A stretch of DNA of 64,000 nt from Alistipes sp. (GCA_017536555.1 JAFXHE010000016.1:1-64000); one strand, 5' to 3'. Numbered from the stretch's first letter, positions 11,864 to 21,363 are shown. Made by a program: numbers and translations. The notes: generated by a model from the letters alone, not told the origin.

Positions 11864-12658
11864 CTATACAACCATCTCAAGTATCGCCGCGGCGCACTTC
11901 TCGGGCTCTTCGTAGAAACCCATATGTCCCGACTCCTCAAGCCATACGATGCGTGCCTCGGGGTGGTTGCGCACGTGCTCCTCGGCGACGTCATTGGGTA
12001 TATAGTGGTCGTAGCGACCAAATATAAGCATATGGGGCACAGTTGTCTTGCGTAGCACCTCGTCGCGGTCTTTGCGCTCAATCATACCCGCCAATATCGC
12101 CATCACGCCCTCATCCTCGGTAATCATTATCAGCTCCTCGACATCCTCGATGCGGTCTGCTAAACGCTTGGCATTCTGCGGTGCGAAGCCTGCGTGGGGC
12201 ACAAGGCGTGCCATCATACTCTTCTTACCAGCCTTTATAAGCTCAATCTCGCGGCGGCGGCGGTCACACTTCTCTTGGCTGTCTGCCGAGGTAGTGGAGT
12301 GTAGCAGTACCAGCGAGTCGAGCCTCTCGGGGTATGCCTCGCACATAGCCAATGCCACGTATCCACCCATCGAGTGACCCACTACCGAGTAACGCTCAAT
12401 GCCGAGAGCCTCCATCGTAAGTGCCACGCACTCGGCAAGATACTCCATTGTGTGTATCTCGCCATTTATCACCGAGATACCGTGACCAGGTAGGTCGAGG
12501 GTCACCACACGCACCTTGTCGCGTAGTAGATATACGAACTCCTCCCAGACGATCATTGATTCGAGGTAACCGTGCAATAGTACCACACACCTGTCGCCCC
12601 GCTCCGTGTCGCACACGTGCATAGGCGTTGAGCCTGCCATTATAAACTTTTCGACCAT
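11864..12658 (-). CDS. Alpha/beta hydrolase
   Basis: 264 residues. The alpha/beta-hydrolase fold is shown by the oxyanion motif LLHGY (27-31), the nucleophile elbow GHSMGG (Ser96), the acid in FGRYDHY (Asp217) and the histidine in ESGHMG (His245). No signal peptide is obvious, so it is probably cytoplasmic. The substrate cannot be told. An in-frame ATG six codons in (MAGSTPMHV) is an alternative start. It converges on rpoC and is divergent from dapF. Confidence 0.85.
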   Translation of the reverse strand: MVEKFIMAGSTPMHVCDTERGDRCVVLLHGYLESMIVWEEFVYLLRDKVRVVTLDLPGHGISVINGEIHTMEYLAECVALTMEALGIERYSVVGHSMGGYVALAMCEAYPERLDSLVLLHSTTSADSQEKCDRRRREIELIKAGKKSMMARLVPHAGFAPQNAKRLADRIEDVEELIMITEDEGVMAILAGMIERKDRDEVLRKTTVPHMLIFGRYDHYIPNDVAEEHVRNHPEARIVWLEESGHMGFYEEPEKCAAAILEMVV

Positions 12659-12746
12659 CTTCGCTTGATTTTGTTTACAATATTACAAAAATTTAGTGAC
12701 AAATGCAAGTGTTATGCATAAAATGTGGGCTTTGTGGAGCTATAAT

Positions 12747-12777
12747 TTTGTCAAGCCCGAAATTATTTGTAACTTTG
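12747..12777 (+). promoter_or_regulatory. Bacteroidetes-type promoter for dapF
   Basis: A TTTG box (12747-12750) is separated by 19 bases from TAACTTTG (12770-12777). This is the exact TTTG-N19-TAnnTTTG pattern of the Bacteroidetes primary sigma factor. Transcription should start near 12784, downstream of the longest possible open-frame start, which decides the dapF start codon. Confidence 0.8.
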
Positions 12778-12846
12778 AGCGAATATAGACATATCTCGAA
12801 GAGAGTTTTGAGTGTCATATTTGACAATCTTGTGCAATATGTTGAT

Positions 12847-13809
12847 ATGGAGAGTATTGAGATTATAAAGTGTCACGGCTCGGGTAACGATTTTGTGATG
12901 GTCGACACCACTGCGCTTGCGTGTGCAGCGAGCGTCGACTGGGCTCTTTTTGCGCGTATGGCATCCGCTCGTGAGGGGGGCATCGGCAGTGATGGCATAT
13001 TGCTTGTTGTGCGCCACGAGGATGGCGTGTATGGTATGGATATGTTCAACCCCGACGGTACACGTGCCGAGATGTGCGGCAACGGCATACGCTGTGTTGC
13101 GCGTTTGGCAATTGAGCGTGGCTACATATCGCACAGGGGTATCTTGCGCTCGGGTGGACGCGACTACGTTGTGCAGTCTACGGATGATATCGCCGAGGGT
13201 GTTAAGTGCTTTATGGTGGATATACCTATACGCACGTGGAGCTCTGATTTCAGCTTCTTTGCGGACGGTGAGTCGTTTGTGGGTCGCAAGATAGAGGCTC
13301 TTGATGCAGGGTTGCAGTTTACGGCACTTAATTTGGGTAATCCCCATATTGTTGCTGCTGTCGAGCATATAGATATGGAGCAGCTGTCGCGTCTTGGCGC
13401 GATGGTTAAGGATAGTGCCGTGGGACGAGAGCTCTTTCCGCACGGTGTGAATGTGTCGCTATATGAGCGAAGGGCGCATAATAGCTTGTTTGTAGCTACC
13501 TATGAGCGTGGCGCGGGGATAACGCTGTCGTGTGGTACGGCTATGACAGCCTCGGGCACTGCGGCGGCACTACTTCGTCTGGTGGAGGCGGGTAGTCGTG
13601 TAGAGGTGTGCAACCGTGGTGGTAAGGTCTACTGTTGTACGTCGATAGACAATAGTGGCATCGTCACACGCCTTGAGGGTAATGCCACGTTTGATTGGTG
13701 GGGGCGAGCCTCGCTGCGAGAGGGCGTATTTGGCTACGAGGTAGTGCGTCGCACGTCGGAGGAGGCTGCGTGGCAGAACTTCGTGAAGAGTGTTGTAACA
13801 GATTTGTAG
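12847..13809 (+). CDS. dapF: Diaminopimelate epimerase
   Basis: 320 residues from ATG 12847. The frame stays open to 12703, but the promoter lies inside that extension, so the later start is chosen. Both catalytic cysteines are present: MCGNGIRC in the N-terminal lobe and LSCGTAMTASGTAA in the C-terminal lobe. The opening KCHGSGNDFVMVD is typical. DapF converts LL- to meso-diaminopimelate for lysine and peptidoglycan. The next gene starts six bases after the stop. Confidence 0.95.
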   Translation: MESIEIIKCHGSGNDFVMVDTTALACAASVDWALFARMASAREGGIGSDGILLVVRHEDGVYGMDMFNPDGTRAEMCGNGIRCVARLAIERGYISHRGILRSGGRDYVVQSTDDIAEGVKCFMVDIPIRTWSSDFSFFADGESFVGRKIEALDAGLQFTALNLGNPHIVAAVEHIDMEQLSRLGAMVKDSAVGRELFPHGVNVSLYERRAHNSLFVATYERGAGITLSCGTAMTASGTAAALLRLVEAGSRVEVCNRGGKVYCCTSIDNSGIVTRLEGNATFDWWGRASLREGVFGYEVVRRTSEEAAWQNFVKSVVTDL

Positions 13810-13815
13810 ACTATT

Positions 13816-16212
13816 GTGAGCGGGCGATTGAGAGATATAACGGCGGTTGTTGTGCTGTTGCTTGTTGTGGTGTGCATCACAGCCTGTAATGTCACACGCT
13901 CGATTCCCGATGGGGAGTATCTGCTATCACGGGTGGATATAGAGGCAGATAAGAGCGTTGCCACAGAGGAGCGCATCACAGAGGAGAGGGATAACCTCGA
14001 TATCTACGTGCGCCAGTCGCCTAATAAGCGTATTCTCGGCTTCGACTTCTACGTGTGGGTCTACCAGAAGGCAAACCCCAATAAGACAAACTGGTGGAAT
14101 AATTTTAAGCGTAAGGTGGGTCAGGCCCCCGTCTTGGTGGATAGTATGCTCACAGAACGCTCGATAATAAATCTTGAGACCTATCTCAAAGAGCGCGGAT
14201 ACTTCTCGTCGGATGTTACCTGCCGTATAGACACGTCGCGCCGCCATCGTGCCAATGTGACATACTCCATAAAGCAGGGCGAGCCGATGCGTATTGATAC
14301 GTTGCGATATGCCATCCTCGACACCTCGCTCTACTCGACCATTATGGCCGACACCACGTCGTGTGTGATACATAGTGGCGACATCCTCGACATACAGCTG
14401 CTCAACGAGGAGCGCGCGCGTATAGCCAAGACGTTGAACGATAGGGGCTACTTCGACTTTACCATAAACAACATCTCCTATGAGGTAGATACCATAGGTC
14501 GTGCCAATCGGGCAAGTGTTGTTATGGAGGTGCGCCCTACCGTTGTGCGCCTCGAGGGCAAGCGGGCTGTATATGAGGACAACGCCATCTACCGTCTGCG
14601 CAATATCAATGTTTACCCTACGTATGACCCCGCACTGCGCTCAACATCGGGCTTTAAGGCGGGTGCTGTCATAGACACCGTGTCGTACAACGGACTCAAC
14701 ATTATGCGCGATGTGGATGCTACGCCGCAGCTGCGTAGTGGTGTTCTGCGACGTATCATATCGCTCTATCCCAACTACTTGTATAATGCCCAGCAGGTTG
14801 CGCACACCTATAACGAGCTTATGTCGTTGGGCTTCTTCAATAATTCGCGTATTGCCTTTTCGCGCGTTGAGGGCGAAGGCAACTATGTGACATTTGTCGG
14901 GGCGGATAACGGCGATGAAGAGGAGCTGCGTAATACACAAGAGAGGTTCCTCGACTGCGATATATATTGTTCGCCCGCCCTTAAGCAGAGTATGAAGGTT
15001 GAGCTTGAGGCATCCACAACATCTACCTTCTATGGTATCAGTGCCACGCTGGGTTATACCAATAACAATGTCTTCCGTGGTGCAGAGGTCTTTGATGTCG
15101 CGCTGCGTATGGGTTACGAGTTTATGTATGCCCCCGATGCCGCAAAGCGTAATGCACAGGAGATAGGTCTAACGGCGGGTCTATCATTTCCGCGATTTCT
15201 TGCCCCGTTCCGCTCGTCGTATAATAGTCGACTGTCGCAGCCACGTACACGCCTTGAGTTGTCGTTTGACTACCAGAATAGACCCTACTACCGTCGTAAC
15301 CTGTCGTCGTTGAGATGGGCGTATAGCTGGAAGTATGGCAACCCGTCATCATTTGTATTGCGACCTATTGATATCAACTGGATTGATGTCAAGAGCGTAG
15401 ATAAGGAGTTTCTTGCCGATATCGACAACCAGTATCTGCGTACCAGCTTTGAGTCGCAGCTAAATGCGGGTCTGTCGTTTATGTATATGTTTAATAACCA
15501 GCTTGATAACGACCATAATAACGCTACTGTTGTACGTGCCAATTTCGAGAGTGCTGGTAATTTGATACACGGTCTTGAGCGACTCTTCTCGCACCCTGCG
15601 GCGGGCAAGGACTATTACGAGATTTTGGGCGTTAGATACTCGCAGTATGTGCGTGCTGATGTCAGCGCGAGTAGAAAGATTGCTCTGGGTCACAATATGG
15701 CACTTGCAGGTCGTCTCTTTGCTGGTGTGGGTGTTACGTATGGCAACTCGGCGGGTCGTTCAATACCCTTTGATAGGATGTTCTATTGCGGTGGTGCTAA
15801 CTCTATGCGTGGTTGGGTGCCTCGCACACTCGGACCAGGTAACAAGCCACAGGTTGAGGATTCGTTGTATCCCTCGCAGGTGGGTGATGTGCGCCTTGAG
15901 GCAAACCTTGAGTTTAGATTTCCGATATACTCTGTCTTTCACGGAGCTCTGTTCTTCGACGCGGGTAATGTGTGGTATCTGCGTGATACAGAGGATAATA
16001 ACCCCGAGGAGGTCTTCCACTTCAACTCGTTCTATAAGCAGTTAGGCTTTAACACGGGTTTAGGTATTCGTATCGACATCAAGTTTGTTATCTTGCGTCT
16101 CGACCTCGGTTTGCAGCTCCACAACCCAGGACGACCTGTTGGCGAGCGATGGATACACGACTTTAAGTGGGATAATATGGCTCTTAACTTCGGTGTCGGC
16201 TATCCCTTCTAA
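13816..16212 (+). CDS. BamA/TamA-family outer membrane lipoprotein (TamL-like)
   Basis: 798 residues from GTG 13816. A hydrophobic N-terminus ends in a lipobox (ITAC, Cys24), so the mature protein is probably lipidated. POTRA-like segments follow (about 30-360). The C-terminal half is a 16-strand-type barrel containing the Omp85 motif region FYCGGANSMRGWVPRTLGPG, and it ends in GVGYPF with a terminal aromatic. This matches TamL of Bacteroidetes, which works with TamB in moving material to the outer membrane. No tamB is adjacent here. Coupling to dapF is tight. Confidence 0.88.
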   Translation: MSGRLRDITAVVVLLLVVVCITACNVTRSIPDGEYLLSRVDIEADKSVATEERITEERDNLDIYVRQSPNKRILGFDFYVWVYQKANPNKTNWWNNFKRKVGQAPVLVDSMLTERSIINLETYLKERGYFSSDVTCRIDTSRRHRANVTYSIKQGEPMRIDTLRYAILDTSLYSTIMADTTSCVIHSGDILDIQLLNEERARIAKTLNDRGYFDFTINNISYEVDTIGRANRASVVMEVRPTVVRLEGKRAVYEDNAIYRLRNINVYPTYDPALRSTSGFKAGAVIDTVSYNGLNIMRDVDATPQLRSGVLRRIISLYPNYLYNAQQVAHTYNELMSLGFFNNSRIAFSRVEGEGNYVTFVGADNGDEEELRNTQERFLDCDIYCSPALKQSMKVELEASTTSTFYGISATLGYTNNNVFRGAEVFDVALRMGYEFMYAPDAAKRNAQEIGLTAGLSFPRFLAPFRSSYNSRLSQPRTRLELSFDYQNRPYYRRNLSSLRWAYSWKYGNPSSFVLRPIDINWIDVKSVDKEFLADIDNQYLRTSFESQLNAGLSFMYMFNNQLDNDHNNATVVRANFESAGNLIHGLERLFSHPAAGKDYYEILGVRYSQYVRADVSASRKIALGHNMALAGRLFAGVGVTYGNSAGRSIPFDRMFYCGGANSMRGWVPRTLGPGNKPQVEDSLYPSQVGDVRLEANLEFRFPIYSVFHGALFFDAGNVWYLRDTEDNNPEEVFHFNSFYKQLGFNTGLGIRIDIKFVILRLDLGLQLHNPGRPVGERWIHDFKWDNMALNFGVGYPF

Positions 16213-16236
16213 ATGTGAATATAATTATTGTTGTAT

Positions 16237-17109
16237 ATGGCACTTCTCCCTAAAGTCAGCGTTGTAATACCTGTATATAACACAGCACCGCTGCTTGCGC
16301 GATGCTTGGAGAGCGTTGTGCGCCAGAGCCTTGCCGATATAGAGATAATATGCGTCGATGATGGCTCTACCGACTCGTCGCCTGAAATCCTCGATAGCTG
16401 GGCGGAGCGCGACAGCCGTATCAGGGTCATTCACCAAGCCAATGGTCGTCAGGGCAAGGCGCGTAATGCCGCTATGAGTATTGCGCGTGGCGAGTATATC
16501 GGAATGATTGATAGCGACGACTACATCCCCGAGGAGTACTTTGCACGACTGTATGATGCCGCGTGTCGCAATGGTGCCGACATCGCTGTATGCGGCATAG
16601 TCAAGCAGAAGCATCTGTCGTCGCGCAGTGTGATACACTTCACGCGTGAGCAGACGGTGGAGCGCGCCGAGGATAAGTTGCGCACTATGCACTGCCCACC
16701 CGACTTCCACCCTGTGAATAAGCTATACCGCCGCGAGATGCTGGAGCGTCTTGGCTTGCGCTTTGCGGAGGGTGTTCAGTATGAGGATGTTATGTTTGTT
16801 ACGCGGGCGTTGTGTGAGAGCGGACGTATGGTCACCGTCCCCGACCTCGACTATGTCTACGTGTTGAACCCAACGTCTACTGTTAAGTCGCGCCAGACTT
16901 TAGCCAAGCAGCACCAGAAGTATGTGGCGCACCGCGATATGGTGGAGTATTTAGAGCAACGTGGAGTGGCTGTTGATAGACGACATCGCACAATCACCGT
17001 CCGCCACTACTCGCTATGTGGCGTTTGTCTTTGGAAGATTAAGGAGCGCGGCAGGCGACGCACTGTGCGCCTGTTTGATGTGCTACCCATCTGGAGCTAT
17101 ACCGTATGA
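16237..17109 (+). CDS. Glycosyltransferase family 2
   Basis: 290 residues from ATG 16237; upstream in-frame TTG codons are less likely. The GT-A fold is shown by VSVVIPVYNTAPLLARCLES at the start, DDGSTD and the metal-binding IDSDDY, followed by the acceptor-side QYEDVMFVTRAL. Such enzymes move a sugar from a nucleotide donor to a glycan or lipid acceptor. The acceptor is unknown. It lies 24 bases after the TamL-like gene and converges on a second glycosyltransferase, so a surface polysaccharide role is plausible. Confidence 0.88.
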   Translation: MALLPKVSVVIPVYNTAPLLARCLESVVRQSLADIEIICVDDGSTDSSPEILDSWAERDSRIRVIHQANGRQGKARNAAMSIARGEYIGMIDSDDYIPEEYFARLYDAACRNGADIAVCGIVKQKHLSSRSVIHFTREQTVERAEDKLRTMHCPPDFHPVNKLYRREMLERLGLRFAEGVQYEDVMFVTRALCESGRMVTVPDLDYVYVLNPTSTVKSRQTLAKQHQKYVAHRDMVEYLEQRGVAVDRRHRTITVRHYSLCGVCLWKIKERGRRRTVRLFDVLPIWSYTV

Positions 17110-17150
17110 TGGGGTGGTGGTGCCACGTGTGGCGCGTAGAGTATAACGTT

Positions 17151-17188
17151 GTGGTGTCGTCCAATGCGCGGATGACACCACCTCTCTT
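17151..17188. terminator. Bidirectional terminator between two glycosyltransferases
   Basis: A 12-bp stem (17151-17162 with 17170-17181, one G-U pair) with a 7-base loop lies between the convergent genes. A pyrimidine/T-rich tail follows on the plus strand. Confidence 0.7.
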
Positions 17189-17196
17189 TATGCGGG

Positions 17197-18339
17197 CTAC
17201 TCTCCTTTACATAGACGCTCCAGGTCGTTGCGGAAGATGTCGCAGACGTGCTCTATCGAGAACTGCTCAATTAGAGGCTTACGCTCCGAGTAGTCCTGCT
17301 CGCTCTCTGCCATTGCTAAAGCCTTGACCATACCTTGATAGAGGCTCTCCTCGTTGTGGTCGCATTGTATGATTGTCTTGTAGCCTGCAAACATCTCGCG
17401 GGAGGGGGTATCGTGTCCCGTCTCGCAGATAATCATACGGTTCACCTTGAGGTATGTCACAATCTTGCTTGAGAGGAATGGGTCTTTCTCGCGGTCTGCG
17501 TCTATATCCACCAAAACCTTGGCGCGACTAAACAGCGGGTTTAGGTCGTTAGTATGGTCGGCAAGATGTATGTGCTCGCGCTCTTCGGGTGTGAGGATGC
17601 TCTTTATGTGCTTCATCTTCATCATCTTACCCACCAGCAGGAACTGCGCTTCGGGACGCTCCTTGAGCAGCCGTTTGAAGGCCTTTAGAAAGTGGTCGGG
17701 GTTGCGCAACCCATAGAGCGTGCCCGTGTATAGTAGTAGCGTCTCGTTGGATATAGGGTTGTTGTATAGCTCGTTTGGCGATGGCGTGAGCAGCACACCA
17801 GTCTGTAGGTTGGGCTTGTGCTTGAATGTAGTAAGCTGAAACTCCAGCATATGCCTATTTGACGATGCTACATAGTCGGCGGCACAGAAGTTGCGCGCTA
17901 CGACACGCAGCTTGCCGTAGTACTCGCGTGGCATTGTCCATCCTCCAGGTGCAGGTATCGCATCGACGGAGTAGACTGCCAACTTGCATTGCAGCCTCTG
18001 TGCTATTATGCGACCCGCTATCACGGGCGTTAGCTGTGAGCTTGCGGTGAAGGCTATTACCACGTCGTAGTCCTCCCCAACCATCGTCGCCGCCCTTTTG
18101 CTCCAGCGGTTGGATATGGGTGTTGTGCCAAACCACCTGACACATTTGCGATACCAGCTATGCATACGTTGTGTGTAGGGTAGGTGGTACTGCTTGCGCA
18201 CATACTTGTCGAGGTGTGGCTTTGGCTCGAAGTCACTTAACACATCTACTGTCGCGCTCTTTGCTAACTCGCAGAATATGCGCTCGTAGATGATTGATAT
18301 GCCACTTCCTGAACTGAAATATATTGCAAGAATCTTCAT
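17197..18339 (-). CDS. GT-B fold glycosyltransferase (group 1 / GT4-like)
   Basis: 380 residues. The N-terminal half starts MKILAIYFSSGSG and contains DYDVVIAFTASSQLTPVIAG. The C-terminal half has the usual GT4 order: LLLYTGTLYGLRNPDHFLKA, FLLVGK, then DLNPLFSRAKVLVDID and a donor-side region with SSKIVTYL. No membrane anchor is seen. The donor and acceptor sugars cannot be inferred. Its own promoter lies about 90 bases upstream on the minus strand. Confidence 0.85.
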   Translation of the reverse strand: MKILAIYFSSGSGISIIYERIFCELAKSATVDVLSDFEPKPHLDKYVRKQYHLPYTQRMHSWYRKCVRWFGTTPISNRWSKRAATMVGEDYDVVIAFTASSQLTPVIAGRIIAQRLQCKLAVYSVDAIPAPGGWTMPREYYGKLRVVARNFCAADYVASSNRHMLEFQLTTFKHKPNLQTGVLLTPSPNELYNNPISNETLLLYTGTLYGLRNPDHFLKAFKRLLKERPEAQFLLVGKMMKMKHIKSILTPEEREHIHLADHTNDLNPLFSRAKVLVDIDADREKDPFLSSKIVTYLKVNRMIICETGHDTPSREMFAGYKTIIQCDHNEESLYQGMVKALAMAESEQDYSERKPLIEQFSIEHVCDIFRNDLERLCKGE

Positions 18340-18426
18340 TTTACACCTGTTTTATAGTCTATATTCATTTTGGTTTTTACAGCCCTTGAGCATCTATATC
18401 GCTCAAGCGTAGTATGAATAGCCGTA

Positions 18427-18457
18427 CAAATATACTAATAATTGTCGAGATACGCAA
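18427..18457 (-). promoter_or_regulatory. Promoter of the GT-B glycosyltransferase
   Basis: On the minus strand TATATTTG occupies 18434-18427. A GTTG (TTTG-like) box lies 19 bases upstream (18457-18454). It would give a leader of roughly 80 bases. Confidence 0.55.
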
Positions 18458-18548
18458 CGTATGGTACATATATGCCCTATATGTGGTAAAGTGGCGTGTA
18501 ATATGAATAAAAAATGAGTTATGGATGACACATTAAGAAAAATGTTGC

Positions 18549-18556
18549 TATATTTG
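18549..18556 (+). promoter_or_regulatory. Promoter -7 box for tRNA-Ser
   Basis: TATATTTG matches TAnnTTTG and sits 35 bases before the tRNA. No clear TTTG box is seen at the usual distance. Confidence 0.55.
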
Positions 18557-18590
18557 CACCTCGAATGAAGACCACACTGCAATGTGTTAT

Positions 18591-18832
<242 letters not shown>

Positions 18833-18960
18833 CTTGCTTACTTAATGTTCGGGGGTTGAGCCGATATGAGAGTGTTTTATTGCTCGGGCTATGCCCTGCG
18901 CTGTTTTATTAAGGTATCGGCTCTACGCTTCGCGTTCGAATCCCATTCTCTTGCGCAAAG
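18833..18960. other. Gene-free stretch with a second, degraded tRNA-like 3' end
   Basis: GAGCCGATA (18858-18866) is inverted at 18915-18923 as TATCGGCTC. Immediately after, 18934-18944 carries the T-loop string GTTCGAATCCC, identical to the tRNA-Ser T-arm. It continues into a TTCTC..GCGCAAAGA tail that resembles, but does not match, the acceptor end of tRNA-Ser. No 5' tRNA half is found, so this looks like a remnant or an attachment-site copy, not a tRNA gene. Confidence 0.4.
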
Positions 18961-19098
18961 ACCAAAAAAAGCAAGAAGATGTCGCAAGACATCTTTTTGT
19001 TTTTTATGCCTACGGCTCAAGCTCGCTTGTTGACGGAGGTATGGAAAACAAAAAATGGGCTACGTAGTAGCTTCTTGCTTTGTGGTCTTTGCAAGGGC
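18953..19098. repeat. Inverted repeat flanking a hairpin
   Basis: The arm CTTGCGCAAAGACC plus AAAGCAAGAAG (18950-18978) recurs inverted at 19071-19096 (CTTCTTGCTTTG..GGTCTTTGCAAG), with a few unpaired bases. A perfect AAGATGTC-GCAA-GACATCTT hairpin lies just inside the left arm. The roughly 90-base interior has no recognisable protein. It could be a small structured RNA or a mini mobile element remnant. Confidence 0.5.
18976..18997 (+). terminator. Perfect tetraloop hairpin with T tail
   Basis: The 8-bp stem AAGATGTC/GACATCTT closes a GCAA loop and runs into TTTTT. It could end transcription from the tRNA-Ser side. Confidence 0.7.
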
Positions 19099-19264
19099 CA
19101 TCGCGCGAGGCGATATATATACGTATCCACAAACTTGCCTATGGCAATAGTTGGACGTACGACTACGAGGAGTTCGTTGCATACGACGCAAAAAATCGCA
19201 AATAGAGGTTAGCCAAGAGACACTTTCTGCGAATCTCTATAATACCGCGCTGTAATAATGCAAA

Positions 19265-19304
19265 AAAATAGTGCTTACATTCTATCATAAGCACTATTTT
19301 TTTT
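19265..19304. terminator. Bidirectional terminator downstream of the WG-repeat gene
   Basis: The 13-bp stem AAAATAGTGCTTA (19265-19277) pairs with TAAGCACTATTTT (19288-19300), with A and T tracts on both sides. On the minus strand it terminates the WG-repeat gene. The palindrome extends imperfectly outward into TAATAATGCAAA and TTTGCATCATTA. Confidence 0.85.
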
Positions 19305-19359
19305 GCATCATTATCTACTCTTTGTTCACTCACGATAAGCTCGCAAGAGTACCCTATAC

Positions 19360-20694
19360 CTACCAACCATAAATACTCCAAAGCTTGCCTTCTTGGAGAC
19401 AGAAGCGACCCTCGCTATAATGTACACTCTTGTATGCAGGCGGCAGAATCTCCTCTCCGAGGCAGTTATAAGCACCCCAAAGTTTCTTTACTTGTACTAA
19501 GAATATGCCATCCGTAGTACTTATTGCCACATCTGCAAAGTCCATAGGTATCACCTCAACTCCATCACGTCGTACCACACCGTGGTTCTTAACACTCGTT
19601 CCCACCTCCGCAAAGTCGGGATGCTTAAAGTCGGTAATCCACTCATAAATAGCAGGGATGACCATTTCGCCAGCGCTATTCATATAGCCCCAACTTCCAT
19701 TACGCTTTACGGCTGCCAAGCCATTATAGAAGACATGAAAATCTTCTATATTACCCTCAACGAATGGAATTACCTCCTCACCAGCTCTATTAAAGTAGCC
19801 AATCGAGGGTTTGAAAGTGCCTAACTTAACCACTCGAAGCAGACCTTCATCACGATATTTAGTATTGGTGTAGTTGGCGTGTTGAACATCGTAATACACG
19901 GTAGGGATAATCTCCTTACCTGTTGCGTCGATAAAGCCATACCAACAGCTGGGGTCTGCCTTACGACTTACTCCCACCTTAGCCAAGCCGTTATCAAACG
20001 GGTAGGCTTCATCATAGATAAAGGGTACTACCACATTATTATTGATGTCGATATAACCCCACTTTCCATCTTTGTTTTGAACAGGTGCAAGCCCCTCTTC
20101 GCTAAAAGAGCCAGCACCCTTATAGCTCAGCGGGATAATTACCTTACCTTCACTATCAATAAAGCCATAATTAGCTCCGTTACGAGCAATACGAGTACCA
20201 TAAGAACTTACACTGTACCAATCATACGTAAGCGGAATGGTCATCTCACCCTTGGTGTTAATCAAGCCCCAAATAGCACGCGGCGGAATTTGCGATACAT
20301 AACGCATAACAGGATGATAGCCCAGAGAGAAGCCTTGCAACGTAAAACCGACATCGTTCGGTAGCGTAAAGACCACCTCACCCGCCTTGTTTAAGGCTCC
20401 GCGCGTGATATTCTTATCTTCATCGCGCTTAACAAACATTGCAAGCCCTTCAGAATAGCTATTCAACTGCCAATATTCGGTCGGAGCGACAATATTTCCG
20501 TCTCTATCAACCGCACCAGCACGGTTGCCCATTGTAACAATTGCCATACCATCAGAATAGGCTGCCATAGACTCAAACGTAGGAGCAACAATCATATGGG
20601 GCTTACCAACATATGTTGGTTGCTGCGCCCATAAATTACCTACAAAAAGTAGCATCAGAGCCAGAATCAGGGAGTAACTCTTCATCGTTTTCAT
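19360..20694 (-). CDS. Exported WG-repeat protein
   Basis: 444 residues. An N-terminal signal peptide (MKTMKSYSLILALMLLFVGN, cleavage probably after LWA) is followed by about nine WG/KWG-type repeats of about 40-45 residues. Each has a core like GKWGYIDINNNVVVPFIYDE. Such repeats form beta-rich, probably repeat-propeller surfaces; no enzymatic residues are evident. The gene is clearly more AT-rich in codon use than its neighbours. It is the only gene in a repeat-laden gap between tRNA-Ser and pgi, which suggests acquisition by transfer. Molecular role unknown. Confidence 0.82.
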   Translation of the reverse strand: MKTMKSYSLILALMLLFVGNLWAQQPTYVGKPHMIVAPTFESMAAYSDGMAIVTMGNRAGAVDRDGNIVAPTEYWQLNSYSEGLAMFVKRDEDKNITRGALNKAGEVVFTLPNDVGFTLQGFSLGYHPVMRYVSQIPPRAIWGLINTKGEMTIPLTYDWYSVSSYGTRIARNGANYGFIDSEGKVIIPLSYKGAGSFSEEGLAPVQNKDGKWGYIDINNNVVVPFIYDEAYPFDNGLAKVGVSRKADPSCWYGFIDATGKEIIPTVYYDVQHANYTNTKYRDEGLLRVVKLGTFKPSIGYFNRAGEEVIPFVEGNIEDFHVFYNGLAAVKRNGSWGYMNSAGEMVIPAIYEWITDFKHPDFAEVGTSVKNHGVVRRDGVEVIPMDFADVAISTTDGIFLVQVKKLWGAYNCLGEEILPPAYKSVHYSEGRFCLQEGKLWSIYGW

Positions 20695-21264
20695 AGTAGT
20701 AATATTTTTAGTTAAACAAAGGGTTTCTACTATGCATCCTACTCAACAAAATAGGTCAAGTGGGATATTATACCTACTATCTGCGCCTCAATGGTATGAA
20801 TATACTCTTGAAGATAAAGAAAGCGTGGAACGTAATACTTATTTAATAATTGCAGGTCGTAGGATAACCTAATGGCATAAATAAGCAACAGCCCACGCCA
20901 TATCCATTTTAGGATACGACGCAAGAAGATGTCCGCCTACCCCCTGCCATTTTCGAATTTCCTACGTTCGCAATTAGAGAATAAACTTACACTTTCCGCG
21001 TAAATAGTATGTCACTACAAATGTAGCAAATATTTTCGCTCAGTGTACTATTTAGGACATCTTTTTTACTGTTGCCATATAATATATAGTTGTATGCACC
21101 ACTATTTTCGATGTGCAAAGTTGAGGTTATATTTCCTAAAAAATAATATTGAAACAAAACTTTGTTATTTGCAAATTGGAGGTGTTTATATAAATCTTTT
21201 GGTGTAATTTAAATACTTACAGCACCTCAATAATGAGAAATTGAGAAGAAGCGTTCAAGTGAGA
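20695..21264. other. AT-rich gap upstream of the WG-repeat gene
   Basis: No convincing gene. A long-range inverted repeat is present: AAGATGTCC (20926-20934) and GGACATCTT (21055-21063), the latter running into TTTT. The left arm with its GCAAGA prefix is the same 13-base string (GCAAGAAGATGTC) found at 18971-18983, where it forms a closed hairpin. Short hairpins such as CTAC-AAAT-GTAG (near 21015) lie between. A 61-codon TTG-start frame (20924-20739, minus) is not supported. Confidence 0.45.
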
Positions 21265-21363
21265 AAATGCGTAGTAGCCAATTCCTCTCTCTCCGCTCTA
21301 TATACGACCCTATACAACCATAATGCAGATAATGTTTGCATAGTAGCTACTTCCTCTCTCCGT
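21265..21363. repeat. Direct copies of the tRNA-Ser 3' end (attachment-site candidates)
   Basis: Bases 21280-21296 match 16 of 17 positions of the tRNA-Ser 3' end (18662-18678) in the same orientation. The block TGCGTAGTAGCCAATTCCTC (from 21268) recurs about 70 bases later as TGCATAGTAGCTACTTCCTC (from 21338). The copies delimit the AT-rich segment carrying the WG-repeat gene. This is the layout left when an element integrates at a tRNA 3' end. Confidence 0.5.

Noticed and set aside
20739-20924. 61-codon frame upstream of the WG-repeat gene (minus strand)
   Set aside because: Only a TTG start, no promoter box, no known family; the DNA is repeat-rich. A small membrane peptide cannot be excluded.
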